From Streptomyces angustmyceticus (GTDB lineage Bacteria; Actinomycetota; Actinomycetes; Streptomycetales; Streptomycetaceae), in assembly GCF_019933235.1 (NCBI RefSeq), contig NZ_CP082945.1, positions 1,674,001 to 1,738,000 on the forward strand: a DNA stretch of 64,000 nucleotides, in the 5' to 3' direction. Numbering within the stretch: the first letter of the stretch is position 1; the number at the start of each line of letters is the position of its first letter. The translations under genes and the position numbers were made by a program. Of the stretch, positions 40,832-50,289 are shown piece by piece. The notes beneath the pieces are model-generated. The model was given only the letters and a program-made list of their open reading frames with translations, was not told the origin of the DNA and ran no database searches.

Positions 40832-41260
40832 TCAGTTGAAGGTGTTGTGCTGCGAACCGCTGCCTTGCACCGCCGACTTCTCAAACGTCGCCCCGCTGAA
40901 GTCGTTATGCACGGACTGGCTCCCACCTCCTGCACCCGCCCGCTCGATCAAAGCCCGCAGCTCCGCCGCGGCTTGCCGACGCTGCGTCTCGGGCAGTGCT
41001 TCCAGAAGCATCTCCAGACGGTTCTGCCAAGCCGCGGCCTGGGCCGTACGCACCCCCTCAAACTCATCCTCGTTCGAGGCCTCCAGCACAGCTCGCGTGC
41101 GGTCCAGCCGCTCCAGTTCGCTCTGCTCACGAGCGGCCTCGCCTCGGCCCAGCACTCGGGCAATACCACCGCGGACCCCGTTCCAGGCATCTGTACCAGC
41201 AGCCTGCACGACGGCACCACCACCCGCAGCCGCCAAGGCCGACAACGCTTCTACCAGCAT
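40832..41260 (-). CDS. Small effector candidate: helical domain with C-terminal amyloid-type motif
   Basis: Predicted 142 residues. An Ala/Gly-rich hydrophobic start (LVEALSALAAAGGGAVVQAAG) is followed by charged helices (about 40-108, RGEAAREQSELERLDRTRAVLE ... LLEALPETQRRQAAAELRALIERA), a Gly/Ser linker, and at the extreme C-terminus (119-141) N-D-F-S-G-A-T-F ... GSGSQHNTF. The layout, a helical N-terminal domain plus a C-terminal prion-like motif shared with a neighbouring NLR, is that of bacterial amyloid-signalling effectors (Bell-like domains). Membrane damage upon oligomerisation is the expected, unproven, action. ATG 41260 follows GAGGGGGATTTG. Confidence 0.75.
   Translation of the reverse strand: MLVEALSALAAAGGGAVVQAAGTDAWNGVRGGIARVLGRGEAAREQSELERLDRTRAVLEASNEDEFEGVRTAQAAAWQNRLEMLLEALPETQRRQAAAELRALIERAGAGGGSQSVHNDFSGATFEKSAVQGSGSQHNTFN
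40838..40906 (-). other. Amyloid-type motif coding segment, effector side
   Basis: Encodes residues 119-141 of the effector candidate, one residue from its C-terminus: N-x-F-x-G-x2-F, a 6-residue spacer, then G-S-G-S-Q-H-N-T-F. Ends like GxQxNxF are typical of RHIM-like or BASS-type signalling amyloids. Confidence 0.75.
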
Positions 41261-41723
41261 CAAATCCCCCTCGACGCTCTACCAGCAAGGACTACCAGCC
41301 TAAAACCAACCGCCACGGAAAGGCGCTACAACCAAAAAGTCCAGTTCCCGTAGCCGAGAGTTCGAGAGGGGCACCGAGATCAGTTCTTCGGCCACGTATC
41401 GGCCCTTGTTGCCGCCCTCTGGTCGACGGCATGAGCCGGTAGCGAGGCCGGTGGCGGTGGCGGTGGCGGTGCAGCGAGGCAGACGCGAGCCTGATCGGCC
41501 AGCGCCCCCGCCCTCGTGGCTACCTGTCGTCGGCTCAGGTCCAAGCGGCGGCGAGTCACGCAGCGCCAAGTGCGTCCCCAGACGGATGGGCGGCCACGGT
41601 CAATGAGGATGCCGACCGGTACGTCCCCGTTTCATGCCCGTGCGGGGCCTCCACCTGGGGGTGGAGCTTCCCGGTTCCCGTGGGTGGTGGTGCACCACGC
41701 CGCACGCGGAGCAGTCTCGCCCC
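41261..41723. other. Gap between NLR module and methyltransferase pseudogene
   Basis: A 463-base gap with lower coding quality than its surroundings. It contains a short GGTGGC tandem repeat (about 41451-41474) and the promoter area of the effector/NLR operon. Minus-strand reading frames exist but lack a start with a ribosome site, so no gene is called. Confidence 0.5.
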
Positions 41724-42373
41724 ATGGGCTCTCTTCATTCGGCAGTGGTTGCGGTCACCGACATCTGCGTCGTCATCGTTCTTGTGGCCTGGGTCGTGGG
41801 GGCGGTCTACTGCGGTGTGAAGAGCCGGAATGGGCCGGGGCCGGCTGGGTGCGCGGACTGCGGCGCACCGCGCACGCACGGATTCCGGTGATCGTGGGCG
41901 CCGGGGTCTTCGCGGTGCTGGTCGGCCATGCCCCGCCGTCCTCCTGGCGCCACCTCCAGTACTGGCAGCCCGAGCTCGCACTCCTGGGTGCCCTGCTCGC
42001 CGCCGCCTCCACCGCGTTGCTGCTGTGGGCCCGTTGGGTGCTGGGCACGATGTGGGCCGGCGTCCCGCTGGTGCAGGAGCACCACGAGTTGCGTACCGAC
42101 GGTCCCTACCGGCTGGTCCGCCACCCCATCTACACCGGTCTGCTCGGTCTGATCGTCGGCGGCATGCTGGCCTGCGGCTTCGGGGTCTGGGTGGATTATC
42201 TGGTAGTTGCCGTCCCCTGGTTGCTGCGTAGGGTGTGCCTTGAGGACGGCCTGATGGGCAGTCAGTTCGATGTCGCCTACGACACCTACCGGGCGCGGGT
42301 CCCCGCCCTGATCCCGTGGACGCGCCCCGCCCGGGTCGGCTCCCGCCGCGCCGGCGGCGAGCGGGGGCAGTAG
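41724..42373 (+). pseudogene. Isoprenylcysteine carboxyl methyltransferase-family membrane protein, frameshifted
   Basis: The start MGSLHSAVVAVTDICVVIVLVAWVVGAVYCGVKSR is a membrane helix in one frame; the continuation GWVRGLRRTAHARIPVIVGAGVF, then DGPYRLVRHPIYTGLLGLIVGGML (the ICMT/PEMT SAM-binding signature) and DTYRARVPALIPW, lies in another. The switch occurs at about 41830-41855 in the run GGGCCGGGGCCGGC. An intact gene would encode about 216 residues with 4-5 helices. The break is either a true mutation or an indel error in a GC-rich run. Confidence 0.7.
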
Positions 42374-42387
42374 CCCGGGGCGCGGAC

Positions 42388-44028
42388 TCACTGCGAGACC
42401 CGCCCCACCTCCCCCGCCAACCGTTCCCGCAGTTCCACCTTGCGGACCTTGCCGCTGACGGTCATGGGGAAAGTGTCGACGATGTGGAGGTAGCGGGGGA
42501 TCTTGAAGTGGGCGAGGTGGGAGCGGCAGTAGTGGTCCAACTCGTCGCGGGTGAGGGGGTTCTCGGGGTCGCGGAGGATGACGCAGGCGGCGATTTCCTC
42601 GCCGTACTTGTCGTCGGGGACGCCGACCACCTGGACGTCGGCGATCTTGGGGTGGGAGTAGAGGAACTCCTCGATCTCGCGTGGGTAGACGTTCTCGCCG
42701 CCCCTGATGATCATGTCCTTGATGCGGCCGACGATCCGGACGTAGCTGTCGTCGTTCATCACGGCGAGGTCGCCGGTGTGCATCCAGCGGTCGGTGTCGA
42801 TGACCTCGGCGGTGCGCTCGGGTTCCTGCCAGTAGCCGAGCATCACGCTGTATCCGCGGGTGCACAGTTCGCCCGGGGTACCGCGGGGGACGGTCGCGCC
42901 GCTCACCGGGTCGACGACCTTGACCTCGATGTGCGGCAGTACGCGACCGACCGTCGTGGTGCGGTGGGCGAGGTCGTCCTCGCGGCGGGTCTGGGTGGAG
43001 ACCGGGGAGGTCTCGGTCATGCCGTAACAGATGGAGACCTCGGCCATGTGCATCTCGGAGACGACCCGTTTCATCACCTCCTCCGGGCAGGGCGAGCCCG
43101 CCATGATGCCGGTGCGGAGGGTGGTGAGGTCGTAGGTGGCGAAGTCGGGGTGGTTGAGTTCGGCGATGAACATGGTGGGGACGCCGTAGAGGGACGTGCA
43201 GCGCTCGTCCTGGACGGCCCGGAGGGTGGCGGCGGCGTCGAAGGCGGGGCCGGGGATGACGAGGCAGGCGCCGTGCGAGGTGCCGGCGAGGTTGCCCATG
43301 ACCATGCCGAAGCAGTGGTAGAAGGGCACCGGCAGGCACACCCGGTCGTGCTCGGTGTAGGCGACGGTCTCGCCGACCCAGTAGCCGTTGTTGAGGATGT
43401 TGCGGTGGGAGAGGGTGGCGCCCTTGGGGAAGCCGGTGGTGCCCGAGGTGTACTGGATGTTGACCGGGTCGTCGGCGGCGAGGGTCTGCTCGTACTCGGT
43501 GAGCCGGGCGGGCGGGACGGTGGCGCCTGCCGCCAGCAGCTCGTCCCAGGTCGGGTCGTCGAGGTAGACGACCTCGCGCAGCGCGGGGCTCTCGGCGCGC
43601 ACCTGCTCGATCATCCCGCGGTAGTCGCTGGTCCGGTGGTGGGTCGCGGAGACCAGGAGGGTGATGCCGGCCTGCCGCAGGACGTACGCCAGCTCGTGGA
43701 CGCGGTAGGCGGGGTTGACGTTGACGAGGATCGCGCCGATCCGGGCGGTGGCGTACTGGACGAGGACCCACTCGGCGCAGTTGGGCGCCCAGATGCCGAC
43801 CCGGTCGCCCTTGCCGACGCCCTTGGCGAGCAGGCCGAGCGCCACTTCGTCGACCGCGCGGCCCAGTTCGGTGTACGTCCAGCGGCGGCCGCTCGCCACG
43901 TCGACCAGCGCCTCGCGGTCGCCGAACCGGGCGATGGTGCGGGCCAGGTCGGTGCCGATGGTGCGGTCGAGCAGCGGCCGGTCGCCGGCCCCGGCGGCGT
44001 ACGAGAGTTGCTGGTCCGGGCGGCTCAT
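42388..44028 (-). CDS. Acyl-CoA synthetase (AMP-binding, FadD-like)
   Basis: Predicted 546-residue adenylate-forming ligase activating a fatty or aryl acid with CoA. Core motifs: [22 protein letters not shown] (P-loop, A3), [10 protein letters not shown] (A5), [11 protein letters not shown] (A7), [22 protein letters not shown] (A8) and [13 protein letters not shown] with the catalytic Lys (A10). Its ATG overlaps the stop of the upstream ligase (ATGA), so the two form one operon transcribed away from the GAF-LuxR regulator. Chain length specificity unknown. Confidence 0.92.
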   Translation of the reverse strand: MSRPDQQLSYAAGAGDRPLLDRTIGTDLARTIARFGDREALVDVASGRRWTYTELGRAVDEVALGLLAKGVGKGDRVGIWAPNCAEWVLVQYATARIGAILVNVNPAYRVHELAYVLRQAGITLLVSATHHRTSDYRGMIEQVRAESPALREVVYLDDPTWDELLAAGATVPPARLTEYEQTLAADDPVNIQYTSGTTGFPKGATLSHRNILNNGYWVGETVAYTEHDRVCLPVPFYHCFGMVMGNLAGTSHGACLVIPGPAFDAAATLRAVQDERCTSLYGVPTMFIAELNHPDFATYDLTTLRTGIMAGSPCPEEVMKRVVSEMHMAEVSICYGMTETSPVSTQTRREDDLAHRTTTVGRVLPHIEVKVVDPVSGATVPRGTPGELCTRGYSVMLGYWQEPERTAEVIDTDRWMHTGDLAVMNDDSYVRIVGRIKDMIIRGGENVYPREIEEFLYSHPKIADVQVVGVPDDKYGEEIAACVILRDPENPLTRDELDHYCRSHLAHFKIPRYLHIVDTFPMTVSGKVRKVELRERLAGEVGRVSQ

Positions 44029-45728
44029 CGGTGGTTCTCCTCGCGGTACTCGGCGCTGCCGTCGCCCTGGGCGGTGCGTTCGCGCAATTCGATACGGCGG
44101 ATCTTGCCGGAGACGGTCTTCGGCAGTTCGGCGAACTCCAGCCGCCGGATGCGCTTGTAGGGGGCCAGGACCTCGCGGGAGTGCGCGAAGATCAGCTTCG
44201 CGGTCTCCGGCCCTGCCGACCACCCGGCCGCCAGCACGACATAGGCCTTGGGCACGGACAGCCGCAGCGGGTCGGGGGCCGGCACCACGGCGGCCTCGGC
44301 GACCGCCTCGTGCTCCAGCAGGGCGCTCTCCAGCTCGAAGGGCGAGATCTTGTAGTCGGACGCCTTGAAGACGTCGTCGGCGCGCCCGATGTAGGTCAGC
44401 CGGCCGTCGCTGTCGCGGAAGCCGATGTCGCCGGTGCGGTAGTAGCCGCCGGCCATCGCCTCCGCGGTGCGTTCGGGGTCCCCCTGATAGCCGGTCATCA
44501 GGCCGACCGGCCGGGTGGAGAGGTCGAGGGCGATCTCCCCCTCGTCGGCCGGTGCGCCGGTGACCGGGTCGAGCAGCACCACGTCGAAGCCGGGGGTGGG
44601 CCGGCCCATGGAGCCGGGGGTGACGGGCTGGCCCGGGGTGTTCGCCACCTGGACGGCGGTCTCGGTCTGTCCGAAGCCGTCGCGGATCGTCACGCCCCAG
44701 GACTGCCGCACCCGCTCGATGATCTCCGGGTTGAGCGGTTCACCGGCCGCGACGATCTCCCGGGGCGGGGTGCGGAGCGCCGACAGGTCGGCCTGGATGA
44801 GCATCCGCCAGACGGTGGGCGGGGCGCAGAAGCTGGTGACGCCGGCCCGGTCCATCTCGGCCATCAGCCGGGCCGCGTCGAAGCGGGTGTAGTTGTGGAT
44901 GAAGACGGTGGCCTCGGCGTTCCAGGGCGCGAAGAGATTGGACCAGGCGTGCTTGGCCCATCCGGGCGAGGAGATGTTCAGGTGCACGTCGCCGGGCCGC
45001 AGGCCGATCCAGTACATCGTGGCGAGGTGGCCGATGGGGTAGGAGGCGTGGGTGTGCTCGACGAGCTTGGGCAGAGCGGTGGTGCCGGAGGTGAAGTAGA
45101 GCATCAGGGGGTCGCCGGCCCGGGTGGGGCCGTCCGGCTCATAGCTCTCGGGGCTCGCGTAGCACTCCTCGTACGCCAGCCAGCCGTCCGCCGCGCCGCC
45201 GACCGCGATCCGGGTGTAGTCGCCCGGGACGGCGGCGAACTTGTCGGTGTCCGCGGCGCGCACCAGGACGTGGCGGGCCCGGCCGCGGTCGATCCGGTCG
45301 GCGAGATCGGCGGCGCCCAGCAGGGGGGTCGCGGGGATGACGACCGCGCGCAGCTTCATCGCGGCCAGCGCGGTCTCCCACAGTTCCGCCTGGTTGCCGA
45401 GCATCACGACGATGCGGTCGCCGGCCCGGACCCCCTGGGCGGAGAGCCAGTTGGCGGCCTGGTCGGAGCGGCGGCGCAGCTGCTCGAAGCTCAGCCGGGT
45501 CTCGCTGCCGTCCTCCTCGACGAGGTGCAGCGCGGTGCGGTCGTTGCCGCGGGCGATGGCGTCGAACCAGTCCAGGGCCCAGTTGAAGTGGGTGGGCCGG
45601 GGCCAGCGGAATTCCGCGCGGGCCGCGTCGTAGTCCTCCCGGTGCCGCAGCAGGAGATCCCGCGCCGCCCGGAACGCCTCGGTGGCGGCCGGTGCGCGGC
45701 CCGTCGCACCGTTTTCCGTGTCCGTCAT
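44025..45728 (-). CDS. Acyl-CoA synthetase (medium-chain/ACSM-like)
   Basis: Predicted 567-residue AMP-forming ligase. [106 protein letters not shown] and [13 protein letters not shown] follow the order of medium-chain acyl-CoA synthetases; the NLFAPW and FNWALDWFD segments are characteristic of that group. First gene of a two-gene operon, 93 bases from the divergent GAF-LuxR regulator, which probably controls it. Confidence 0.92.
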   Translation of the reverse strand: MTDTENGATGRAPAATEAFRAARDLLLRHREDYDAARAEFRWPRPTHFNWALDWFDAIARGNDRTALHLVEEDGSETRLSFEQLRRRSDQAANWLSAQGVRAGDRIVVMLGNQAELWETALAAMKLRAVVIPATPLLGAADLADRIDRGRARHVLVRAADTDKFAAVPGDYTRIAVGGAADGWLAYEECYASPESYEPDGPTRAGDPLMLYFTSGTTALPKLVEHTHASYPIGHLATMYWIGLRPGDVHLNISSPGWAKHAWSNLFAPWNAEATVFIHNYTRFDAARLMAEMDRAGVTSFCAPPTVWRMLIQADLSALRTPPREIVAAGEPLNPEIIERVRQSWGVTIRDGFGQTETAVQVANTPGQPVTPGSMGRPTPGFDVVLLDPVTGAPADEGEIALDLSTRPVGLMTGYQGDPERTAEAMAGGYYRTGDIGFRDSDGRLTYIGRADDVFKASDYKISPFELESALLEHEAVAEAAVVPAPDPLRLSVPKAYVVLAAGWSAGPETAKLIFAHSREVLAPYKRIRRLEFAELPKTVSGKIRRIELRERTAQGDGSAEYREENHR

Positions 45729-45790
45729 GTGTCCTCCTCATTGCCGCACCGCTCCCTGCCATCGTGTAATCAGTGGCGCAGGTCTCACCA

Positions 45791-45804
45791 CCCCCGAATG
45801 GGGG
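45791..45804. promoter_or_regulatory. Palindrome CCCCC-gaat-GGGGG in the divergent promoter
   Basis: Perfect 5-4-5 inverted repeat centred in the 93-base gap between the acyl-CoA synthetase operon and the GAF-LuxR gene, where a shared operator is expected. Confidence 0.5.
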
Positions 45805-45821
45805 GAACCGGAGGTATCGGC

Positions 45822-46760
45822 GTGCAGTTCGAGCCCGCGGCGAACGATTCGGCGGACGTACGGGCGGCGCTGTCGCGGCTGCGGCGGGCGACCGGTCTGC
45901 CGGTGGCGTTCGGCGGGCTGCTGGCCGGCACGGGGCGCTACCGCATCAACGAGCTGGCCGGTACGGAGACCACGGTGCTGCACGGCCTCGACATCGCGCA
46001 GGGCAACGGGCTGGGCGGGAAGGCCGCGACGCTGTCCCGGCCGCTGGCGGTGACCGACTACGGCGCCTCGTCGGTGATCAGCCACGAGTACGACGCGGCG
46101 GTGGCCGCGGAGGGGCTGCGGTCGGTGCTCGCGGTGCCGGTGATCGTCCGGCGGCGGGTGCGCGGCGTGCTGTACGGGGCGCTGCGCCGGCCGGTGCGGC
46201 TGGGCGACCGGCCGCTGTCGGCGGCCGTGGAGGCGGCGCGGGAGCTGGAGCAGGCGCTGGTGCTGCAGGACGAGGCGGCGCGGCTGCTGGCGGAGGCCCT
46301 GCCGCCCGCCACGGGGGCGCGGGCGGTGCCTCCGGGGCCGGGGGCTGCCGCCGGCGATCCGGCGAGGTGGGAGGAGGTGCGGGAGGCGCACGGTGAGCTG
46401 CGCGCGCTGGCGCAGCGGGTCGGCGACCCGCTGCTGCGCCGGGAGCTGCTGGCGGCGTGCGGGCGGCTCGCGGCGGCCTCGTCGCGGCGGGGCGGCGGGG
46501 GCGGTGCGGACGGCGTGGCGGGCGCGGACGGCGTGGCGGGTACGGCCTGCGCGGCCGGCGCGGATCCGGGGCTGTCGCCGCGTGAGGTGGACGTCCTGGC
46601 CTGTGTGGCGTCGGGGGCGACGAACGCGGTGGTGGCGGAGCGTCTGGGGCTGCGCCCGGAGACGGTGAAGAGCTATCTCCGGTCCTGCATGCGGAAGTTG
46701 GGGGCGCACACCCGGCTGCAGGCGGTGGTGGCGGCGCGGCGGGTCGGGGTGCTGCCGTAG
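45822..46760 (+). CDS. GAF-domain LuxR-type transcriptional regulator
   Basis: Predicted 312 residues. A GAF-like sensor (about 10-145) contains GLDIAQGNGLGGKAATLSRPLAVTDYGASSVISHEYDAAVAAEGLRSVLAVPV; a Gly/Ala-rich linker follows; the C-terminal LuxR helix-turn-helix (about 250-312) reads LSPREVDVLACVASGATNAVVAERLGLRPETVKSYLRSCMRKLGAHTRLQAVV. GTG 45822 follows GGAGGTATCGGC. Divergent from two acyl-CoA synthetase genes; probably an activator or repressor of their expression. Ligand unknown. Confidence 0.9.
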   Translation: MQFEPAANDSADVRAALSRLRRATGLPVAFGGLLAGTGRYRINELAGTETTVLHGLDIAQGNGLGGKAATLSRPLAVTDYGASSVISHEYDAAVAAEGLRSVLAVPVIVRRRVRGVLYGALRRPVRLGDRPLSAAVEAARELEQALVLQDEAARLLAEALPPATGARAVPPGPGAAAGDPARWEEVREAHGELRALAQRVGDPLLRRELLAACGRLAAASSRRGGGGGADGVAGADGVAGTACAAGADPGLSPREVDVLACVASGATNAVVAERLGLRPETVKSYLRSCMRKLGAHTRLQAVVAARRVGVLP

Positions 46761-46910
46761 GGGCGGGGGCGGGGTGTTTCCGTAGGCCCCGAGCCGGGGG
46801 TGTTCCCGTAGGGGCGAGAGGGCGTGGTGCAGGCCGCTCCCGTTGCGGATCAACTCCCCTGCACGTCAATTCCGTTGCCGTCCGATCCGCGGCCCGGACA
46901 TCATCCCCTC

Positions 46911-47492
46911 ATGATCGACGCCACCGCACTCTCCGAGAAACCGGTGCTCACGGGCGACCGGATCCGTCTCACGCCGCTGTCGGCGCGCCATGCGGCCGCC
47001 TTTCACGCCTCCGCCGCCGACCCGGAGATCCGCCGGCTGACCGGCACCCACCATGACTTCACGCTGGAAGAGCTGCAGGCGTGGTGCGCCGGCCGGGCCG
47101 CCTGCGCGGACCGGCTGGACCTGGCCGTCGAGGACCGGGAGTCCGGCGCGTTCCTGGGCGAACTCGCGCTGCACGACATCGACGCGCCGAACGCCTGCGG
47201 AAGCTTCCGGATCGCCCTCGCCCCGGACGCGACCGGCCGCGGCATCGGCACCGAGGCGATCCGGCTGCTGCTCGACTACGCCTTCGACCGGGTGGGCCTG
47301 CACCGCGTCCAGTTGGAGGTCTACGACTACAACCCGCGCGCCCGGCGGGCGTACGAGAAGTGCGGCTTCGAGGTGGAGGGCCGGATGCGGGAGGCCCTGT
47401 TCTGGGACGGCGCGTGGCATGACGTGCTGGTGATGGCGGCGCTGCGGCCACGGCGGGACGGGGGCGCGGGCCGGGCGCCGGCCACACGCTGA
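46911..47492 (+). CDS. GNAT-family N-acetyltransferase (RimJ/RimL-like)
   Basis: Predicted 193 residues. LTGDRIRLTPLSARHAAAF opens the fold; GSFRIALAPDATGRGIGTEAIRLLLDYAFDRVGLHRVQLEVYDYNPRARRAYEKCGFEVEGRMREA is the acetyl-CoA and substrate region typical of RimJ/RimL-type enzymes acting on protein N-termini or small amines. ATG 46911 is adopted; the frame is open upstream. Substrate unknown. Confidence 0.88.
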   Translation: MIDATALSEKPVLTGDRIRLTPLSARHAAAFHASAADPEIRRLTGTHHDFTLEELQAWCAGRAACADRLDLAVEDRESGAFLGELALHDIDAPNACGSFRIALAPDATGRGIGTEAIRLLLDYAFDRVGLHRVQLEVYDYNPRARRAYEKCGFEVEGRMREALFWDGAWHDVLVMAALRPRRDGGAGRAPATR

Positions 47493-47610
47493 CGACCGGC
47501 CACACAGTGACGACCGGGCGCACGCTACAGGCCGGGCGCGCACCGTGGAGCGAGCCCCCGTTGCAGGCCGGCCGCACATCCGTCCCCAGCCCGTGCCCCT
47601 GCCGCCCCGC

Positions 47611-48870
47611 TCAGTGGTTCTCCCCCGTGAAGGGCAGCCACTCCGTCTGCAGGGCGGCGTCCAGGCGGCGGACCGCGCCGGGGGTGTGCTCGGTGGCCAG
47701 GCCGGCGTGTGCGAAGTGGCGCAGGGGGGTGCCACCGAGGTAGCAGGAGGCCAACTCCCGTACGTCCAGGGAGAGGTCGGGGGTGTCGGCGGCGGGCTCC
47801 CATGTGGCGCCCTCGGGGCCGGCGGTCAGCCGGAAGCGGCCCGCGTTGGCCGGCAGGACGGTGTCGCGCAGGTCGACGACGACGTCGACGGGGGCCGCCC
47901 AGGAGCGGGCGGTCAGCGCGGCGCGGACGTCCAGCAGCCGGAGCCAGAGGTCGGGTTCCTGGCCGGTGACGCGTACCTGGTCGCGGTCGGCGGCGAGGTG
48001 GAGCAGCGGGTCGTCGGCGGGGCGGCCCTGGATCTCGACGGTCGAGGTCAGGTCGATCGAGACGAGGTAGGACCACAGGGCGGCGGCGGCCGGTCCGGAT
48101 TCGGCTTCGAGTTCGGCGACGCGGACCGTGCCGGGGCCGCTCCCGCCGGGGCCGCGGGTGCGGTAGACCGCGTAGCCGCCGGGCGTCTCACCGGGGGCGC
48201 CGAGCACCACCACGTACGCCGGCCCGAACCCGTCCTGACCGGCTCTCATGCTGGCGCCGTCGAGGTCCAGCGCCCCGCAGCGCCACCAGCTCTCGTCGCG
48301 GGTGAACCGGCCGGCCCGCCGCGCCAGCGTCGCGTCGTAGTGCGGGGCGAGCCGGGCGGGTGCCCCGGCCGGGTCGATCAGCCGCAGCGGGCGGCTGTCG
48401 GGGGCGGTACGGAGCGCGAGGGGACGGCTGGAGTCGATCTCCATGCGGCAGAGTTCGGTGGCGGCGCCGAAGCCGTAGCGGCCGTAGATGGCGCTCTCGG
48501 ACGGCCACAGGCAGGCCAGTGGGTACGCGTCCGCGGCGCAGCGGCGCCAGAGGCCGTCCATCATCGAGGTGAGGATGCCGCGGCGCCGGTGCGTGGGCAG
48601 TACGGAGACGAAGTCCACCGCCGCGCACGGGAGTTGGCCGCCCGGGACGGAGAGGGTGCGGCGGTGCGCCCCGGCCACCCCGGCCAGCTGTCCGCCGTCG
48701 TACGCGCCGACGCGGAGGGCGGCCCGGAGCATTCCCGCGTGCCGGTGCCGGGTCTTGTCGCCGGGCGTCAGATGGAAGACGGAGTACGTGAGGTCCAGGG
48801 CCCGGTCGCAGTCGGCCTCCGGGACGTCGCGGAACTCCGTGGTGGCGCGGGCGTCGTCGTCAGTGGTCAC
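47611..48870 (-). CDS. Eis-family GNAT N-acetyltransferase
   Basis: Predicted 419 residues with the three-part Eis layout: an N-terminal GNAT domain (VDFVSVLPTHRRRGILTSMMDGLWRRCAADAYPLACLWPSESAIYGRYGFG), a second GNAT-like domain, and a C-terminal sterol-carrier-like domain (TLPANAGRFRLTAGPEGATWEP ... LGGTPLRHFAHAG). Eis proteins acetylate amino groups, including those of aminoglycosides. Convergent with the preceding acetyltransferase gene. The true substrate here is unknown. Confidence 0.9.
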   Translation of the reverse strand: MTTDDDARATTEFRDVPEADCDRALDLTYSVFHLTPGDKTRHRHAGMLRAALRVGAYDGGQLAGVAGAHRRTLSVPGGQLPCAAVDFVSVLPTHRRRGILTSMMDGLWRRCAADAYPLACLWPSESAIYGRYGFGAATELCRMEIDSSRPLALRTAPDSRPLRLIDPAGAPARLAPHYDATLARRAGRFTRDESWWRCGALDLDGASMRAGQDGFGPAYVVVLGAPGETPGGYAVYRTRGPGGSGPGTVRVAELEAESGPAAAALWSYLVSIDLTSTVEIQGRPADDPLLHLAADRDQVRVTGQEPDLWLRLLDVRAALTARSWAAPVDVVVDLRDTVLPANAGRFRLTAGPEGATWEPAADTPDLSLDVRELASCYLGGTPLRHFAHAGLATEHTPGAVRRLDAALQTEWLPFTGENH

Positions 48871-49014
48871 CGGGGGACGCTAGCGCGGTGCGCCGGGACG
48901 GTCATCCCGATTTCCGGCGCCTCTCACCGGGCGGCCGCCTCCCACGCGCCCCGGGCCCCGGACGCCGCACGCGGGTCGCCTCCCGCGCGCCCGCCGCACC
49001 GCCGCGCCCCGTCC

Positions 49015-50253
49015 TCACGCCACCGACCCGATCCGCCCCACCGGCCGCCCCGTGTCGTGGTGGATGGGGGTGTGGGCGCCGGTCAGCGGGGTGCCGGTGC
49101 CGCCGCGGCGGTTGGCGACGATCTCGGCGGCGATGGACAGCGCGGTCTCCTCGGGGGTGCGGGCGCCGAGGTCGAGGCCGATGGGCGAGCGCAGCCGGTT
49201 GAGTTCGAGTTCGGTCAGGCCGGTGTCGCGCAGCCGCCGCAGCCGGTCCAGGTGGGTGCGGCGCGAGCCCATCGCGCCGACGTAGGCGACCGGGAGCCTG
49301 AGCGCCCGCTCCAGCAGCGGGACGTCGAACTTGGCGTCGTGGGTCAGCACGCACAGCACCGTGCGGGGGTCGAGGTCCTGGGAGTCCAGGTAGCGGTGCG
49401 GCCAGTCGACGACGATCTCGTCGGCGTCCGGGAAGCGGGTGCGGGTGGCGAAGACGGGGCGGGCGTCGCAGACCGTGACGTGGTAGTTGAGGAACTTGCC
49501 GACCTTGACCAGCGCGGAGGCGAAGTCGATCGCGCCGAAGACGATCATGCGGGGCGCGGGGACGGAGGATTCGACGAGGAGGCGGACGGGCTGACCGCAC
49601 TGCGCACCGGCCGGCTGCTCCGCGTCGTCGCCCGTGGCGTCCTCGCCGGGTGCCGGGCCCGCCCCGAGCTCGATCGTCGTGGTGCGCCCGGCGTCCAGCA
49701 GGGCGCGGGTGAGGGCCGTCGCGGTGCGGTCGAGGGCGGGGTGGCCGCCCAGGGTGCCGGTGTGGCTGCCGTCGGGGCGGACCACCAGCGCCCGGCCGAG
49801 GAGCCCGGCGGGGCCCTCGATGACCCGGGCGAGGGCCGCCGCCCGGCCCGTGGCGGCGGCGGCCAGGCCGGCGGCGAGCGTGCCTGCGGCGCCGTCGGCC
49901 GGCTCCCCCGGCGTGCGGTCGCCGGCCGGGCGCGCGGCGGGCGCCCGGACCGGCTGGACGAGGATGTCGATGACGCCGCCGCAGGTCAGGCCCACGGCGA
50001 AGGCATCCTCGTCGCTGTACCCGAAGCGCTCCAGCACCGGCTCGCCGGTCCGCAGCGCCTCCTGGCACAGCTCGTACACCGCCCCCTCCACACATCCGCC
50101 GGAGACCGACCCGATCGCCGTGCCGTCACTGTCGACGGCCAGGGCGGCTCCGGGCTGGCGGGGCGCGCTGCCGTGCGTGGCCACGACGGTGGCCACCGCG
50201 AAGTCGCGGCCCTGCCCGACCCACCGGTGCAGCTCTTCGGCGATGTCCAGCAT
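49015..50253 (-). CDS. xdhC: XdhC/CoxI-family maturation factor for xanthine dehydrogenase
   Basis: Predicted 412 residues. The XdhC_CoxI N-terminal part reads ATVVATHGSAPRQPGAALAVDSDGTAIGSVSGGCVEGAVYE, and FGLTCGG-like AVGLTCGGVIDILVQP follows. The Rossmann part is MIVFGAIDFASALVKVGKFLNYHVTVCDARPVFATRTRFPDADEIVVDWP. The C-terminal block VAYVGAMGSRRTHLDRL ... GLDLGARTPEETALSIAAEI is diagnostic. Such proteins bind and sulfurate the molybdenum cofactor for insertion. Last gene of the block, 36 bases after the purine permease. Confidence 0.95.
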   Translation of the reverse strand: MLDIAEELHRWVGQGRDFAVATVVATHGSAPRQPGAALAVDSDGTAIGSVSGGCVEGAVYELCQEALRTGEPVLERFGYSDEDAFAVGLTCGGVIDILVQPVRAPAARPAGDRTPGEPADGAAGTLAAGLAAAATGRAAALARVIEGPAGLLGRALVVRPDGSHTGTLGGHPALDRTATALTRALLDAGRTTTIELGAGPAPGEDATGDDAEQPAGAQCGQPVRLLVESSVPAPRMIVFGAIDFASALVKVGKFLNYHVTVCDARPVFATRTRFPDADEIVVDWPHRYLDSQDLDPRTVLCVLTHDAKFDVPLLERALRLPVAYVGAMGSRRTHLDRLRRLRDTGLTELELNRLRSPIGLDLGARTPEETALSIAAEIVANRRGGTGTPLTGAHTPIHHDTGRPVGRIGSVA

Positions 50254-50289
50254 GTCGGTCTCCTTACGGACGGGGGAGAGGGCGGGCGG

